Assembly: GCF_963668165.1 (NCBI RefSeq)
Contig: NZ_OY764209.1
Location: 744,001-808,000 of the forward strand
DNA: 64,000 nucleotides
From: Marispirochaeta sp.
GTDB taxonomy: Bacteria; Spirochaetota; Spirochaetia; JC444; Marispirochaetaceae
Direction: 5' to 3'
A program made the translations under genes and the position numbers. Below the pieces are notes generated by a model. That model was not told the DNA's origin. It saw nothing but the letters and a program-made list of their open reading frames with translations, and ran no database searches. Below, one piece after another: positions 42,938 through 52,570 of this stretch; the stretch's first letter is position 1; each line of letters opens with the position of its first letter.

Positions 42938-43954
42938 CTACAGGCTGAACTGGTCATCGGTGATGCTGAAAATAGCTTCTATCCCGGAGGAGGTAAAAAG
43001 TTCTTTCTCTTCTGTTACCAGCAGGGCTTCCACCCCATCCAGGGATTCCACAAGAGCAAGCCCTTTCTCTACACCGCGAACGAACACCAGGGTGGACAGG
43101 GCATCGGCATCCATCGAGTTTTCAGCCACAATGGTAACCGAGCTTACCCCGTTTTCCACCGGAAAACCCGTTTCCGGATCAAGGATATGATGATAGCGTT
43201 TACCGTTCTCGATGAAGTAGCGTTCATAGGGCCCGGAAGTAACCACCGCGCGGTCGGCCACAGTAAGAACCCCCAGATAGCTGCCCCGGTTTGATTCAGG
43301 ATTCTGTACGCCTATACGCCACAGGGTACCATCAGGCTTCTTTCCATGGGCATACACATTGCCGCCAAGGTTAATAAGCGCATGCTGCACACCCTCTTCT
43401 TCAAGAATCCTTACTATCTCATCTGCAGCGTAGCCCTTGGCTATTCCTCCAAGATCTATGGCCATACCGGGATCCTCCAGCCTGACGCTGTTGTCTTTTA
43501 CCTGTACCCGTTTATAACCAATACGTAATACTGCTTTTTCTATTTCTTCACCCGTTGGGATTCTGCCGGTGCTCTCTTTACCGATTCCCCAGAGCTCCAC
43601 AAGCGGACCAATTGAGATATCGAAGCTTCCCTTTCCCAGTTCGGAAAAATACAGCCCCCTCTGCACAACATCCAGGGTGGAGGAACTGACCTTTACCCCT
43701 TCTGCACCGGCGTTTCGGTTAACCGCAGCAACCTCGCTTTCCGATCCGGCATACGACATTCTGCGGTCTATTTCGCGAACCCGGGTAAAGCCTTTTTCCA
43801 GGATTGGTCCGGGATTTCGGGCATATACTGTAACAGTACAGGTTGTCCCTAAAAGATCGATCTCCGTCCGGGTTGACTGCTCCAAACCGCAGGAAGAAAT
43901 AAGCAAAACAGATAAACCGAATAAAAAATTTCTGACAAATGAAAATTGTAACAT
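42938..43954 (-). CDS. apbE: FAD:protein FMN transferase (ApbE family) lipoprotein
   Basis: The 338-residue lipoprotein has signal 'FLFGLSVLLISSC' and ApbE motifs: 'VREIDRRMSYAGSESEVAAV' near residue 60, 'DISIGPLVELWGIG' near 115, 'AIDLGGIAKGYAADEIV' near 170, 'ALINLGGNVYAHGKKPDG' near 200, 'YHHILDPETGFPVENG' near 255 and 'SMDADALSTLVFVRG' near 285 (Mg2+ and FAD sites). It attaches FMN to Thr residues of Rnf/Nqr-type proteins at the outer face of the membrane. ATG 43954 is 4 nt after the topA stop and gives the signal peptide; the longer frame would lie inside topA. Confidence 0.94.
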   Translation of the reverse strand: MLQFSFVRNFLFGLSVLLISSCGLEQSTRTEIDLLGTTCTVTVYARNPGPILEKGFTRVREIDRRMSYAGSESEVAAVNRNAGAEGVKVSSSTLDVVQRGLYFSELGKGSFDISIGPLVELWGIGKESTGRIPTGEEIEKAVLRIGYKRVQVKDNSVRLEDPGMAIDLGGIAKGYAADEIVRILEEEGVQHALINLGGNVYAHGKKPDGTLWRIGVQNPESNRGSYLGVLTVADRAVVTSGPYERYFIENGKRYHHILDPETGFPVENGVSSVTIVAENSMDADALSTLVFVRGVEKGLALVESLDGVEALLVTEEKELFTSSGIEAIFSITDDQFSL

Positions 43955-43958
43955 GGCT

Positions 43959-46658
43959 TCAGGTACTGCTCCGTTTCGTTGTGCTCTTCTTTTTCGATGT
44001 TTTTTTTGCCGTCCTGGCCGGAGCCTTTTTCTCCTCCCTCTGCCAACGACCGTCCCGGTAGTAAGCCCGCCAGCCCGTGGCCTTGCTATCCTTTTCACTC
44101 ATCAGATAGTGGATTTTTTCCTTGCGGCTGAAGCGGATAATTGCCTTGTTTCCATCAGGATCTTCCGTAGGAGCATTGACAAAACAGCTGTATTTACTAT
44201 CGATTTCATCAATATGGGGCAGGATCTCCTCTACCAGAGGGGCCCGGGTTTCACGGTTTTTTGGAAATTTGCTCGCCGCCAGAAACAAGCCTGCCGCCCC
44301 GTCCCGCAGCAGGTAATGGTCATCCACCTTTTCACATTTGAGCTCCGGCATGGGTACCGGGTCCATCTTGGGCGGTGCCGGCTCGCCATTACGCAGGAGT
44401 TTGCGGGTATTGGTACACTCCTCGTTGGTACAGGCAAAGAACTTGCCGAAGCGACCGGTTTTCAGCTGCATCTCCGCGCCGCATTTATCGCACTCCAGGG
44501 TCGGACCATCGTAGCCCTTGATCTTAAACTTCCCGAGTTCAACCTCGAAACCCGGGCAATCCGGATTATTGCCGCAGATATGGAGCTTGCGCCCCTCGTC
44601 AATCAGATACGAATCCATGGCTGTACCGCACAGGGGACATCGGTGCCGCTGCGACAGGAGCCGGGCCTCCTCTTCGTCGTCGGTATCCGCATGAACAACT
44701 TCTTCGCCGGGAATCAGGTTCATGGTCTGCTTGCAGCGTTCCTTGGGCGGCAGATTATAGCCTGAGCAACCGAGGAACACCCCGGTGCCTCCTGTGCGAA
44801 TCTGCATATTCCGGCCGCAGGCGAGGCAGGGAATATCCGTGTCTGTAGGAGTATTGGGACGCATACCGGATTTTTCCGAATAGGCCTCAGAGAGTTTGTC
44901 CCTGAAACCGGCATAGAATTTATCCAGAACATTGCGCCAGTTCTTGTGTCCTGCGGCGATCTCGTCGAGGGTCTCTTCCATGGCTGCGGTAAAATTATAA
45001 TCCAGAAGATCCTCAAAGTTCTCAACCAGACGATCGGTAACAATATCTCCGATCTTCTGGGCATAGAACCTGCGGTTCTCGAGTGTTACATACCCACGGT
45101 CCTGAATTGTAGAAATAATCGCTGCGTAGGTAGAAGGACGGCCGATACCCCGTTTTTCCAGCTCCTTTACCAGGCTGGCCTCGGTATAACGGGGCGACGG
45201 TTTTGTAAAATGCTGTGAGGGATCCAGCTTTTTCAAATTCAGGTGTTCTCCCTCCTTGAGGTCCGGCAGCACAATATCCTCGTCGCTCTTTCCCTGGGGA
45301 GGAAGCACCTTCAGATACCCGTCAAAGAGGATGACCCGCCCCTTGGTCCTGAGCTCAAAATCTCCTGCTTTAACGGTGATTGTGGAGCTGAGATACTCCG
45401 CGGGGGGCATCTGGCTGGCGACAAAACGCTGCCAGATCAAATCATAAAGACGCACGCCGTCGGCATCGATTCCGGTCAGATGACCTGTCCGGATTTTAAC
45501 ATCCGAAGGACGAATCGCCTCGTGAGCCTCCTGGGCCTGTTCTCCCGAGGCATAGATATTCGGCTTTTCCGGCAGATAGCTGCTGCCGTATTTCTCTTCA
45601 ACATAAGCCCGGCACATGTTCAGTGCTTCGGCGCTCAAGGCGGTAGAGTCGGTACGCATGTATGTAATATACCCGGCCTCGTACAGCCGCTGGGCGAGCA
45701 TCATCGTCTTTTTTACGGAAAAACCGAGACGGGTGCTGGCTGCCTGCTGCAAAGTGGATGTAATAAAGGGCGGTTTCGGCCTGCTTTTGGTAGGCTTATC
45801 CTGGCGGGACTCAACTACATAATCAGCCTGTTTAAGAAGCGCAAGGGCCTTATCAGTCTCTGTCTTGCTGCCGGGCCGGAAATTCCTGCCCTCCCGCCTG
45901 ACTACCTGAAAACGTGCCTCTTCCGCGGAGGTATTCCGCAGAAGATCAGCGAAAACCTCCCAGTACTCTTCTGGAATAAAAGAGCGGATCTCCCGTTCAC
46001 GCTCCACTACCAGCCGAACCGCCACCGACTGTACCCGTCCGGCGGAGAGTCCCCTTGCGACCTTGGCCCACAAAAGGGGAGAAATCATAAAACCGACTAC
46101 CCGGTCCAGAAAACGGCGGGTCTGCTGGGCTTCCACTCTGGAGATATCCACGACCCCAGGATTCTTGAAAGCACCGGTTATGGCAGTTTTGGTAATTTCG
46201 TTAAATACTACCCGCTTAAAACGGTCCTCATCGATATCCAGAGCCTTCATCAGGTGCCAGGCGATGGCTTCCCCCTCGCGGTCGAGGTCGGTGGCAAGGT
46301 AGATGGTATCGGACTTTTCCGCCTGAGTTTTCAGCTCCTTCAGGACCTTCTCTTTACCAGGAAGAATTTCGTACCTGGCAGTCCAACCGTTTTCCGGATC
46401 GATTCCCATACGTGATATGGACTGCTCTTTTGCTCGCTGCCTGCGGTACTCTTCCTTCTCTTCGGGAGACAACTTTCGAGTCTTGGCTGCAAGTTTAGCA
46501 CGTTCCCTGGGGTCCATGGTCTTGCCGCCGTTTTTCCCGGATACCGGGAGATCCCGGATGTGACCCACGCTGGACTTAACAACAAAGTCTTTTCCAAGAT
46601 ATTTATTAATTGTCTTTGCCTTGGCAGGAGATTCGACAATCACCAATGATTTTGCCAT
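43959..46658 (-). CDS. topA: DNA topoisomerase I
   Basis: The 899-residue type IA topoisomerase has the TOPRIM start '[20 protein letters not shown]' and '[18 protein letters not shown]', the active-site segment '[16 protein letters not shown]' (Tyr near residue 322), and '[20 protein letters not shown]'. The C-terminal part has at least three four-cysteine zinc-ribbon modules ('CLACGRNMQ', '[10 protein letters not shown]', '[19 protein letters not shown]') and a Lys/Thr/Ser-rich tail. It relaxes negative supercoils. Position immediately upstream of apbE suggests co-transcription. The upstream region contains a palindrome within the promoter. Confidence 0.98.
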   Translation of the reverse strand: MAKSLVIVESPAKAKTINKYLGKDFVVKSSVGHIRDLPVSGKNGGKTMDPRERAKLAAKTRKLSPEEKEEYRRQRAKEQSISRMGIDPENGWTARYEILPGKEKVLKELKTQAEKSDTIYLATDLDREGEAIAWHLMKALDIDEDRFKRVVFNEITKTAITGAFKNPGVVDISRVEAQQTRRFLDRVVGFMISPLLWAKVARGLSAGRVQSVAVRLVVEREREIRSFIPEEYWEVFADLLRNTSAEEARFQVVRREGRNFRPGSKTETDKALALLKQADYVVESRQDKPTKSRPKPPFITSTLQQAASTRLGFSVKKTMMLAQRLYEAGYITYMRTDSTALSAEALNMCRAYVEEKYGSSYLPEKPNIYASGEQAQEAHEAIRPSDVKIRTGHLTGIDADGVRLYDLIWQRFVASQMPPAEYLSSTITVKAGDFELRTKGRVILFDGYLKVLPPQGKSDEDIVLPDLKEGEHLNLKKLDPSQHFTKPSPRYTEASLVKELEKRGIGRPSTYAAIISTIQDRGYVTLENRRFYAQKIGDIVTDRLVENFEDLLDYNFTAAMEETLDEIAAGHKNWRNVLDKFYAGFRDKLSEAYSEKSGMRPNTPTDTDIPCLACGRNMQIRTGGTGVFLGCSGYNLPPKERCKQTMNLIPGEEVVHADTDDEEEARLLSQRHRCPLCGTAMDSYLIDEGRKLHICGNNPDCPGFEVELGKFKIKGYDGPTLECDKCGAEMQLKTGRFGKFFACTNEECTNTRKLLRNGEPAPPKMDPVPMPELKCEKVDDHYLLRDGAAGLFLAASKFPKNRETRAPLVEEILPHIDEIDSKYSCFVNAPTEDPDGNKAIIRFSRKEKIHYLMSEKDSKATGWRAYYRDGRWQREEKKAPARTAKKTSKKKSTTKRSST

Positions 46659-46702
46659 ATATGGATAACCGTTTTCCTTTCTGGATGCTGGGAAAATAAC
46701 GG

Positions 46703-46737
46703 TTCCTATGATCGTAGGAATTTTCTCACTATGTCAA
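46703..46737 (-). promoter_or_regulatory. topA promoter candidate with embedded palindrome
   Basis: On the minus strand TTGACA (46737-46732) with GATCAT at 18 bp (46713-46708). A perfect 6-6-6 inverted repeat (46703-46708 with 46715-46720, TTCCTA/TAGGAA) covers the -10 region. It may be an operator or, less likely, a weak terminator of the M23 gene. Confidence 0.4.
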
Positions 46738-46779
46738 GGGTAAGATACGCCGACGGAATTCCTGCCATAAAGCCCTTAA

Positions 46780-48306
46780 TCAAGGAGTCATGTTCCGGGG
46801 GACCGACGGCCGTTTACGGGGAAAGGGATTAATTTTGTCAAAATGCCCCGTACTGCTGTAGTATTTCCCTCCGGGCCGCATTACCCGGACTTCAAAATGC
46901 AGGTGGGGTCCAGTTGAGGCCCCGGTGGAGCCGATATCTCCCAGCTTCTGATTAACAGCGACCTTGTCCCCGAAAGCAAACGAGGGTTTTTCTACCAGAT
47001 GAGAGTAGAAGGTGCGCCAGAAAGTCGCCCGTGGATAGGCCTTGCGTACGCTGTCGTTGATTTCATGTTCAATTTCCACAAACCAGCCGTAACGTTCATC
47101 GAAGCCTGTCTGCGTTACGGTTCCATCGGCAACAGCAACAACATCTCCGGCAGGATTACCATCACGTATAATTTCCCCGGCATAGTTAATCAGACTGATG
47201 TTGGCCACATTCATGATATCTACGGCATAATGAGGCTGGTAGCCTCCGGACCCCAGAGGATCTATCCGCTTATCCATAAATCCCGAAGTAATACGAAAAC
47301 CCTTGCCGTCGTTAGCCTTCCCCGGAATCCGAACCGGGTAAACCATATCGGTGAACACCGGCTCATACAGAGAGAAGGGGGTAATTTTTTCCTCGCTGGT
47401 AGCGAGCAGAATCCTGGCCTGGTACTCCTCGCTGGGCAGTTTGGACATTTCGTAAATAATCTCTCCGTAGCTGGCAGCTTCCAGAATATTGGCCGCTATC
47501 AGGCGGTACGCCTCTTTGCGAGCCGGCAGACGATAGGTAAGCTCCTCAGCCAGGCGCAGAACATTTATGTAGGCCTGACGGCGGCTGAATTCGAAATCCC
47601 GCTCCGTATTTGCCAGGGTATCCTTCAGCACCTGAAGATCAAGATCGGCATTGGAAATAAAGGTCTGAATGTCATCGAACTGTTCTTCCGATTCCATCTG
47701 GTAGCGGGTAATGGTGTCGTCGATCTCCTGTTTGACTTTTGAAAGGGAGGTCAGCCGGACGGAAGAGAAGAAGGTTACCCCCAGGAGCAGAATAATCCCG
47801 GCAGCGAAGGCCGCGTGACTGAGTATTCTGGTACGGTGAGAACGGCTCAGAGTCCGCAGAATCGACTCATTCCCTTCAAGATCAACAAAAAGATCCGTAC
47901 CGGATGCGGGAATCTCCTCGGCATAATAGAATCCGGAGGGAGTTATGGCTTTATAGAGGGCATCAAGCTTGACATCCAGATCCTGCAGTTCGGGAAGCAG
48001 GTCCTGCAGAAAGATCTGCTTCCCGTTTCGTTCCACATTGACCGCCTCCCAGACAGTGTGCCTGTGAAAAGTCCAGCTCCTGAAAAGCCGGCCAACCCCA
48101 TCCAGGCTCTTTACCATCTCCTGAAAAAGCAGGGATTCCCGGTCCAGCAGCGAGACCACCACAAAGTAACTTCCCCTGCCGCTTTTTCCCAGGCGGCATG
48201 GAACCGAAGGTGATGTATATGAGGAGCCATAGCCCAAACGCCGCATCGAGAAATCAATAACCCGTTGGACCAAAGCATCCCTGGTTACCTGTTTATCCTT
48301 CTTCAT
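46780..48306 (-). CDS. M23 family metallopeptidase with N-terminal cytoplasmic region
   Basis: The 508-residue protein has a soluble N-terminal part (1 to about 160, with 'CRLGKSGRGSYFVVVSLLDR'), one membrane helix ('AAFAAGIILLLGVTFFSSV', about 162-180), a coiled-coil stretch, and a C-terminal LytM/M23 domain. The zinc ligands are visible in 'GGYQPHYAVDIMN' (H-x-x-x-D) and 'GPHLHFEVRVM' (H-x-H), with 'TFYSHLVEKPSFAFGDKVAV' between. It should cut peptidoglycan cross-links or regulate an amidase in the periplasm. The N-terminal cytoplasmic part is unusual for the family and unassigned. GGGGA lies 8 nt before the ATG. A TATAAT (48344-48339) is a possible -10 box. Confidence 0.88.
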   Translation of the reverse strand: MKKDKQVTRDALVQRVIDFSMRRLGYGSSYTSPSVPCRLGKSGRGSYFVVVSLLDRESLLFQEMVKSLDGVGRLFRSWTFHRHTVWEAVNVERNGKQIFLQDLLPELQDLDVKLDALYKAITPSGFYYAEEIPASGTDLFVDLEGNESILRTLSRSHRTRILSHAAFAAGIILLLGVTFFSSVRLTSLSKVKQEIDDTITRYQMESEEQFDDIQTFISNADLDLQVLKDTLANTERDFEFSRRQAYINVLRLAEELTYRLPARKEAYRLIAANILEAASYGEIIYEMSKLPSEEYQARILLATSEEKITPFSLYEPVFTDMVYPVRIPGKANDGKGFRITSGFMDKRIDPLGSGGYQPHYAVDIMNVANISLINYAGEIIRDGNPAGDVVAVADGTVTQTGFDERYGWFVEIEHEINDSVRKAYPRATFWRTFYSHLVEKPSFAFGDKVAVNQKLGDIGSTGASTGPHLHFEVRVMRPGGKYYSSTGHFDKINPFPRKRPSVPRNMTP

Positions 48307-48522
48307 ACTGTATTCCCCATCCCGTTGGGCATTCCTTCATTATATACAGAGCTCCGGTTGTTATTTCTGTGTATTCTGCTTACATACTGTGGACTGCTCT
48401 GGAATATAGTAAATAGTAAAAAATTAGGGAAAGAGTTTCAAGAGTTCAGGCCGGCACCAGGACGAATACATCCAATTGCTCCAGAAAGACTGGACTTTAG
48501 AGACTGTTGCGGCCTCTTGCAT

Positions 48523-48552
48523 TTGCAAAAGCTACAATATAGCCTGCATAAT
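48523..48552 (+). promoter_or_regulatory. Promoter candidate of the cupin gene
   Basis: TTGCAA (48523-48528), 18 bp, CATAAT (48547-48552). The -35 box is one half of a 5-2-5 inverted repeat (TTGCA/TGCAA, 48517-48528). The rest of the 277-nt gap from 48307 holds no gene that I can support. Confidence 0.45.
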
Positions 48553-48583
48553 AGAAGAAATCCATCAACCAAGGAGAAAAAGC

Positions 48584-48928
48584 ATGATAATCAAAGAGCA
48601 GGACATGAAAAAAGACACCCAGGAAAACATGCGGGGAGGTAAAGGCAGTATCGAGCTCAAGTTTCTTGTGGCCCCGGAAAAGATGCCCCACGGCCGCATG
48701 ATTGCGCAGATCACTATTCCCGCCGGCGCAAGTATCGGAGAACACGAACACCTTAACGAGACAGAGTACTACATCATCACCGAAGGGGAAGGAACAGTCC
48801 GGGACAACGGCACTGATTATACCGTCAAAGCCGGCGAAGTGGTAATGACCCCCAACGGATCTACCCACAGCATAGAGAACACCGGATCGGCAACCTTGAA
48901 GATGATTGCCGTGATTATCCTCGACTAA
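48584..48928 (+). CDS. Cupin domain protein
   Basis: A 114-residue single cupin. Motif 1 is 'GASIGEHEHLNETEYYIITE' with metal ligands H-x-H and Glu, and motif 2 is 'GEVVMTPNGSTHSIENTG' with the third His; the 'G(T)G' turn 'EGEGTVRDNG' lies between. Such small cupins bind a divalent metal and act as isomerases, dioxygenases or sugar sensors; no more can be said. AAGGAG at 8 nt supports the start. The last 14 nt overlap the convergent aminotransferase gene. Confidence 0.92.
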   Translation: MIIKEQDMKKDTQENMRGGKGSIELKFLVAPEKMPHGRMIAQITIPAGASIGEHEHLNETEYYIITEGEGTVRDNGTDYTVKAGEVVMTPNGSTHSIENTGSATLKMIAVIILD

Positions 48929-50087
48929 AAGCCTTTTGTATCCTCCCCAAGCCCTCTTCCAGGAGGGCCCGGGGGGTCCCAAAATTCAAACGCATGAAAC
49001 CGGCCCCGCCGGTACCGAAACTCACCCCGGGATTGAGACCTACTCTGGCTTTACGGGCAAAAAAGCGCGCCAATTCGGAATCCTTCATTCCCGTTTCCCG
49101 GCAATCAAGCCAGGAGAGGAAGGTGGCCTCCGGCAGGTTGGCACTGATACCCGGGCACTCGGCGGCAAAGAAATCCGCCGTCAGGCGCCGGTTTGCATCA
49201 AGATACTCAATAAGTTCTGCAAGCCAGTCATCGCCGCTGTTGAAGGCAGCGGTAAGGGCAGTAAGCCCGAAGAGATTGGCATGTCCTGTAATAGAGCCAA
49301 GGGAGGCCTTAACAGCTCTCCGCAGGGCAGGATCCTCGATAATGCACACCGATGTGGCTAATCCGGCGACATTAAAGGTCTTTGAAGCGGCGATACAGGT
49401 TATAGTTCTACCGCCGGCATCTTCATTCAAGCCGGCAAAAGGAATATGTTCATTTTCCGGGTAGATAATCTCCCCATGGATCTCATCAGAGATAACCGTC
49501 AGGTTATGCCGTGCAGCTGTCTGCGCCAGGGTTTCAAGCTCGTCCCGGGTCCACGTCCGACCAACCGGATTATGAGGGCTGCATAAAAGGAGCATTTTTG
49601 CTCCGGCAGCCTTTCGATCCAGATCATCAAAGTCGATTTCCCAGCTGCCCTCTTCAGTACAACGTAGGGGGCTCTCAATAATCCTGCGCCCCTCTTCCGG
49701 AATCAGGGAGAAAAAAGGCGGATAGACCGGAGGCATTACAAGAACCCCGTCTCCAGGTTCCGTGCAGGCCCGCACCGCCACAGCCATGGCCGGAACAACC
49801 CCGGGTGTAAAGATAAGGTCCGCTTCAGCAAGGGCCCAGCCGTACAGGCGTCGCATCCGCCCTGTCACTGCATTGACAGCGGCATCACCGGCTTCAGTGT
49901 AGCCATAAATCGGATGCTCGACCCGCTCCGTCAAGGCCCGGATAACCGGTCCCGGGGCGGGAAAATCCATGTCCGCTACCCACATGGGAAGTACATCCGG
50001 GCTGCCGTAGAGCTTTTCCGTACGCTCCCACTTAATTGATCCGCTTCCCTTACGATCGATAATCTGGTCAAAGAGAGTTTCTTTCAT
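48915..50087 (-). CDS. PatB/MalY-type PLP-dependent cystathionine beta-lyase
   Basis: The 390-residue fold-type I enzyme has the MalY/PatB opening 'KWERTEKLYGSPDVLPMWVADMDF' (split here as 'KWERTEKLYG' and 'LPMWVADMDF'), 'HPIYGYTEAGDA', 'LLCSPHNPVGRTWTRDE', the Asp in 'ISDEIHGEI' and the PLP lysine in 'TCIAASKTFNVAGLATS' (near residue 230). The substrate-binding Arg is in 'GAGFMRLNFGTPR'. It cleaves cystathionine or cysteine C-S bonds, giving pyruvate, ammonia and a thiol. ATG 50087 has no ribosome-binding site but a promoter pair 6 nt upstream; the frame continues 23 codons earlier. Confidence 0.93.
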   Translation of the reverse strand: MKETLFDQIIDRKGSGSIKWERTEKLYGSPDVLPMWVADMDFPAPGPVIRALTERVEHPIYGYTEAGDAAVNAVTGRMRRLYGWALAEADLIFTPGVVPAMAVAVRACTEPGDGVLVMPPVYPPFFSLIPEEGRRIIESPLRCTEEGSWEIDFDDLDRKAAGAKMLLLCSPHNPVGRTWTRDELETLAQTAARHNLTVISDEIHGEIIYPENEHIPFAGLNEDAGGRTITCIAASKTFNVAGLATSVCIIEDPALRRAVKASLGSITGHANLFGLTALTAAFNSGDDWLAELIEYLDANRRLTADFFAAECPGISANLPEATFLSWLDCRETGMKDSELARFFARKARVGLNPGVSFGTGGAGFMRLNFGTPRALLEEGLGRIQKAFSRG

Positions 50088-50093
50088 AGGACC

Positions 50094-50122
50094 ATAGTAG
50101 CGACAGAGCGCCCGGGGGTAAA
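50094..50122 (-). promoter_or_regulatory. Promoter of the PatB-type lyase gene, leaderless spacing
   Basis: TTTACC (50122-50117), 17 bp, TACTAT (50099-50094), then 6 nt to ATG 50087 on the minus strand. Confidence 0.5.
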
Positions 50123-50148
50123 GCTCAAGGCAGGTCAGTTTTCGTCTC

Positions 50149-50177
50149 TTCACCAAAGTGATACTTCCCGGTATACT
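50149..50177 (+). promoter_or_regulatory. Promoter of the 194-residue unknown protein gene
   Basis: TTCACC (50149-50154), 17 bp, TATACT (50172-50177). The leader of about 13 nt contains GGAGG before ATG 50198. Confidence 0.5.
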
Positions 50178-50197
50178 GAGGCTGAACTGGAGGAATA

Positions 50198-50782
50198 ATG
50201 CACCGCTTATACGATGAAAGAGACTGCGTCTACAAGGGCGCCTCCATAAACGAAACCATAGATTACTACTTTGAAAGCCACGAACAGATACCAGGGGCCC
50301 GAAATCAGCTTAACGCAGCCCTGAGCCAGGCAAAAAAGAGCGGTGAGAACGTTATTTCCGCGAAGACCGGAGTAACCGCTGCCTGGGACAACCGGAACCA
50401 GGAGTACCTTATAGTTGCGAAGAATGAATATAGCCCTGCAAACGTGGCGGCTGTACTCTTTGATTGTCTCGTAGAAGATCCCGGTGCCGTTGATCTGGAA
50501 GAGTCTCTGAAAGATGTGGATAAACTGATTGACCGCTACATTGGGCGTATAGAGAAGATGGAGGAACTCGATTTCACCGCGGAAAAGGAGTCCCTCAAAG
50601 CCCTTATGCGGACCCTGCGGGAGAGCCTGCACCTGGTAGACGAAACCGAGCTTAACGAGGCGGAATTGGAACGTCTCTCGGACCAGATAGACCAGGAGTT
50701 CTACGCCCCGGCGGCGGAATTACTGGAAAAAATCCTGGAGCGGGTAGCAATCCCCTTAAAACTGGCAAACGCGGAGAATTAA
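50198..50782 (+). CDS. Soluble protein of unknown function
   Basis: A 194-residue acidic protein. The first 90 residues are compact ('CVYKGASINETIDYYFESHE', 'YLIVAKNEYSPANVAAVLFD'); the rest is strongly helical and likely coiled coil ('EELDFTAEKESLKALMRTLR', 'ELNEAELERLSDQIDQEFYA'). I do not recognise it. GGAGG 5 nt before the ATG supports the start. It overlaps the convergent HD gene by 4 nt. No signal peptide or membrane helix. Confidence 0.85.
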   Translation: MHRLYDERDCVYKGASINETIDYYFESHEQIPGARNQLNAALSQAKKSGENVISAKTGVTAAWDNRNQEYLIVAKNEYSPANVAAVLFDCLVEDPGAVDLEESLKDVDKLIDRYIGRIEKMEELDFTAEKESLKALMRTLRESLHLVDETELNEAELERLSDQIDQEFYAPAAELLEKILERVAIPLKLANAEN

Positions 50783-51363
50783 CCCTCCGCGAGGCTGCCT
50801 GCAAGACCGATCTTCTCTGCCACTGGGCGCATCCCGGCAATAGTTTCCGCAATAAGTTCAGAAAGCTCCATCTCCAGCATCTCTGCCCCTTTGGCGATAA
50901 TTTTCCGGTTTGCCCCGGCGGCAAAAGCCTTCTGATTCCATTTTTTCTTTACCGATTTCGCGCTCATATCCAGGATACTCTTCGAGGGCCTCACCAGGGC
51001 GGTGGCGGTGACCAGGCCGGTAAGTTCATCGGTGGCAAAAAGAACTTTTTCCATCTCGCTTTTCGGTTCCACATCGGTGACGATACCCCATCCGTGGCTC
51101 ACTACAGCACGGATAAGCTCTTCCGGCCAGCCCCGCTCTGTGAGTATCTCTTCTGTCTTTTTGCAGTGTTCATCCGGCCATTTTTCATAGTCCAGATCAT
51201 GTACCAGGCCAACAACTCCCCAGACCTCCGGGTCTTCTCCAAAACGGGAAGCAAAATGGCGCATCACCGCCTCTACACTCAGGGCGTGTTTAATCAAGCT
51301 GTCACTCTGATTGAACTCGGTTACGAGGGCGTAAGCCTCTTCTCTTGTTGGATAATCAGCCAT
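50779..51363 (-). CDS. HD domain-containing protein
   Basis: The 194-residue protein has an HD-type metal site: 'IKHALSVEAVMRHFASRFGE' (first His near residue 25), 'VVGLVHDLDYEKWPDEH' (His-Asp near residue 54), 'VVSHGWGIVTD' and 'VLFATDELTGLVTATALVRP' (final Asp). The pattern is that of small HDIG-type hydrolases acting on nucleotides or related phosphates. The substrate is unknown. AAGGAG at 9 nt supports ATG 51363. It is transcribed divergently from galU. Confidence 0.9.
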   Translation of the reverse strand: MADYPTREEAYALVTEFNQSDSLIKHALSVEAVMRHFASRFGEDPEVWGVVGLVHDLDYEKWPDEHCKKTEEILTERGWPEELIRAVVSHGWGIVTDVEPKSEMEKVLFATDELTGLVTATALVRPSKSILDMSAKSVKKKWNQKAFAAGANRKIIAKGAEMLEMELSELIAETIAGMRPVAEKIGLAGSLAEG

Positions 51364-51421
51364 TGCTGCAGACTCCTTTTTGTATGAAATTAGCTGCCGG
51401 TTTGATTCTATCACATTCCGC

Positions 51422-51451
51422 TTGCCGCCGCACGCCCCGGCAGGTTATGCT
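51422..51451 (+). promoter_or_regulatory. Possible leaderless promoter of galU
   Basis: TTGCCG (51422-51427), 18 bp, TATGCT (51446-51451), then 8 nt to ATG 51460. Both boxes are moderate matches. Confidence 0.35.
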
Positions 51452-51459
51452 TGAGAGCT

Positions 51460-52311
51460 ATGAAAGGTGTAATTGTCGCTGCGGGCTACGGGACCCGCTT
51501 TTTACCGGTAACAAAAACTGTACCCAAGGAGATGCTGCCCCTGATCGACAGGCCGGCCATCGACTTTATTATGGATGAGTTTGCCGCGGCGGGTATAAAC
51601 GAGGTGCTGGTCATCAGTTCCCGGAGAAAAAAGGCCCTGGAGGACTACTTTGACCGGGAGGTGGAGCTGGAATCGGTCTTTCAAAAAGAGGGGGCTAAAG
51701 CTAAGCTCGCCAGGATACGGCCGCCAGAGATGAAGATATTCTTTACCCGGCAACAAGAGATGCGCGGTACCGGAGACGCCCTGCTCTGCGCCCGTCCATT
51801 TTGCGGCAGCGAGCCTTTTGTGGTAGCGTACCCCGATGATCTGCACTTTGGCGAGGTCCCCCTGGCGCGGCAGCTCGTGTCTCTCTATGAAAAGACCGGC
51901 TGCTCGATAATGTCCGCCCTTCACGATCCTCCGAACCTGGAACGCTACGGCGTTCTTGCCCTGGCCGACGACCGTCTGCACGTTACGGACATCGTGGAAA
52001 AGCCCGCTCCGGGAACAGAACCAAGCAAAGAGGCCTCAATCGGCCGCTACCTTTTTACGCCGGAGATTTTTAAACACCTGGAAGCAGGCTGGAAACAGCA
52101 CCTGGCGGGCCCCAACCCGGAGAGCGAGTACTTCCACATTTACGCTCTTAAACAGTTGATGACCGGGGGAAAGGTTGTCTACCACCCTATAGAAGGTGAG
52201 CGCCTGGATACCGGGGCCCCGGCGGGCTACCTGCGCGCCCTGCTGCGCTACGCATCCAAAGATCCGGAACTGGCGGCGGAGATAAAGGCAGCGGCGGCCA
52301 GGCTAAAGTAA
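51460..52311 (+). CDS. galU: UTP--glucose-1-phosphate uridylyltransferase
   Basis: The 283-residue nucleotidyltransferase opens with 'KGVIVAAGYGTRFLPVTKTV' and 'PKEMLPLIDRPAIDFIMDEF', followed by 'GTGDALLCARPFCGSEPFVV', metal Asp in 'AYPDDLHFGE', and 'YGVLALADDRLHVTDIVEKP' with the sugar-binding 'GERLDTGAPAGYLRALLRYA' at the end. It makes UDP-glucose from UTP and glucose-1-phosphate for glycan and envelope synthesis. It may supply the GT5 glycogen synthase upstream in the window if that enzyme uses UDP-glucose (inference). ATG 51460 fits the family start; a TTG three codons earlier is less likely. Confidence 0.95.
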   Translation: MKGVIVAAGYGTRFLPVTKTVPKEMLPLIDRPAIDFIMDEFAAAGINEVLVISSRRKKALEDYFDREVELESVFQKEGAKAKLARIRPPEMKIFFTRQQEMRGTGDALLCARPFCGSEPFVVAYPDDLHFGEVPLARQLVSLYEKTGCSIMSALHDPPNLERYGVLALADDRLHVTDIVEKPAPGTEPSKEASIGRYLFTPEIFKHLEAGWKQHLAGPNPESEYFHIYALKQLMTGGKVVYHPIEGERLDTGAPAGYLRALLRYASKDPELAAEIKAAAARLK

Positions 52312-52315
52312 GGCG

Positions 52316-52570
52316 AGCGGGCGGCCTTTATCAGGAAGAAATTTTAAGCCGCCCGCTGGCGCTTGATTCAGGAGGATTGAAGAGGATTTTCTATATTTTC
52401 CCTACCTATATATTTTTATTCCGAAAATCTCCGTGCCCTCCGAGAGCTCCGTGAGAAATTCCCTCTCACAAAGCCCGCAAAGAAGGAAAGACAACTATAT
52501 ATCCGTTTATCCTTCCCATCCTGTACATCTTTGTTTCTCTTTTCCCCTGATCCGTGCTAATCCAAATAAT
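52316..52570. repeat. Dispersed repeat, copy A
   Basis: Starts just after galU with an inverted repeat (AGCGGGCGGC at 52317-52326, GCCGCCCGCT at 52349-52358), then a shared body with 'CTTGATTCAGGAGGATTGAA', a poly-pyrimidine stretch, 'AAAATCTCCGTG', 'CTTCCCATCCTGTACATC' and 'TTTCTCTTTTCC'. The hairpin may also terminate galU. It is non-coding as far as I can see. Confidence 0.75.
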
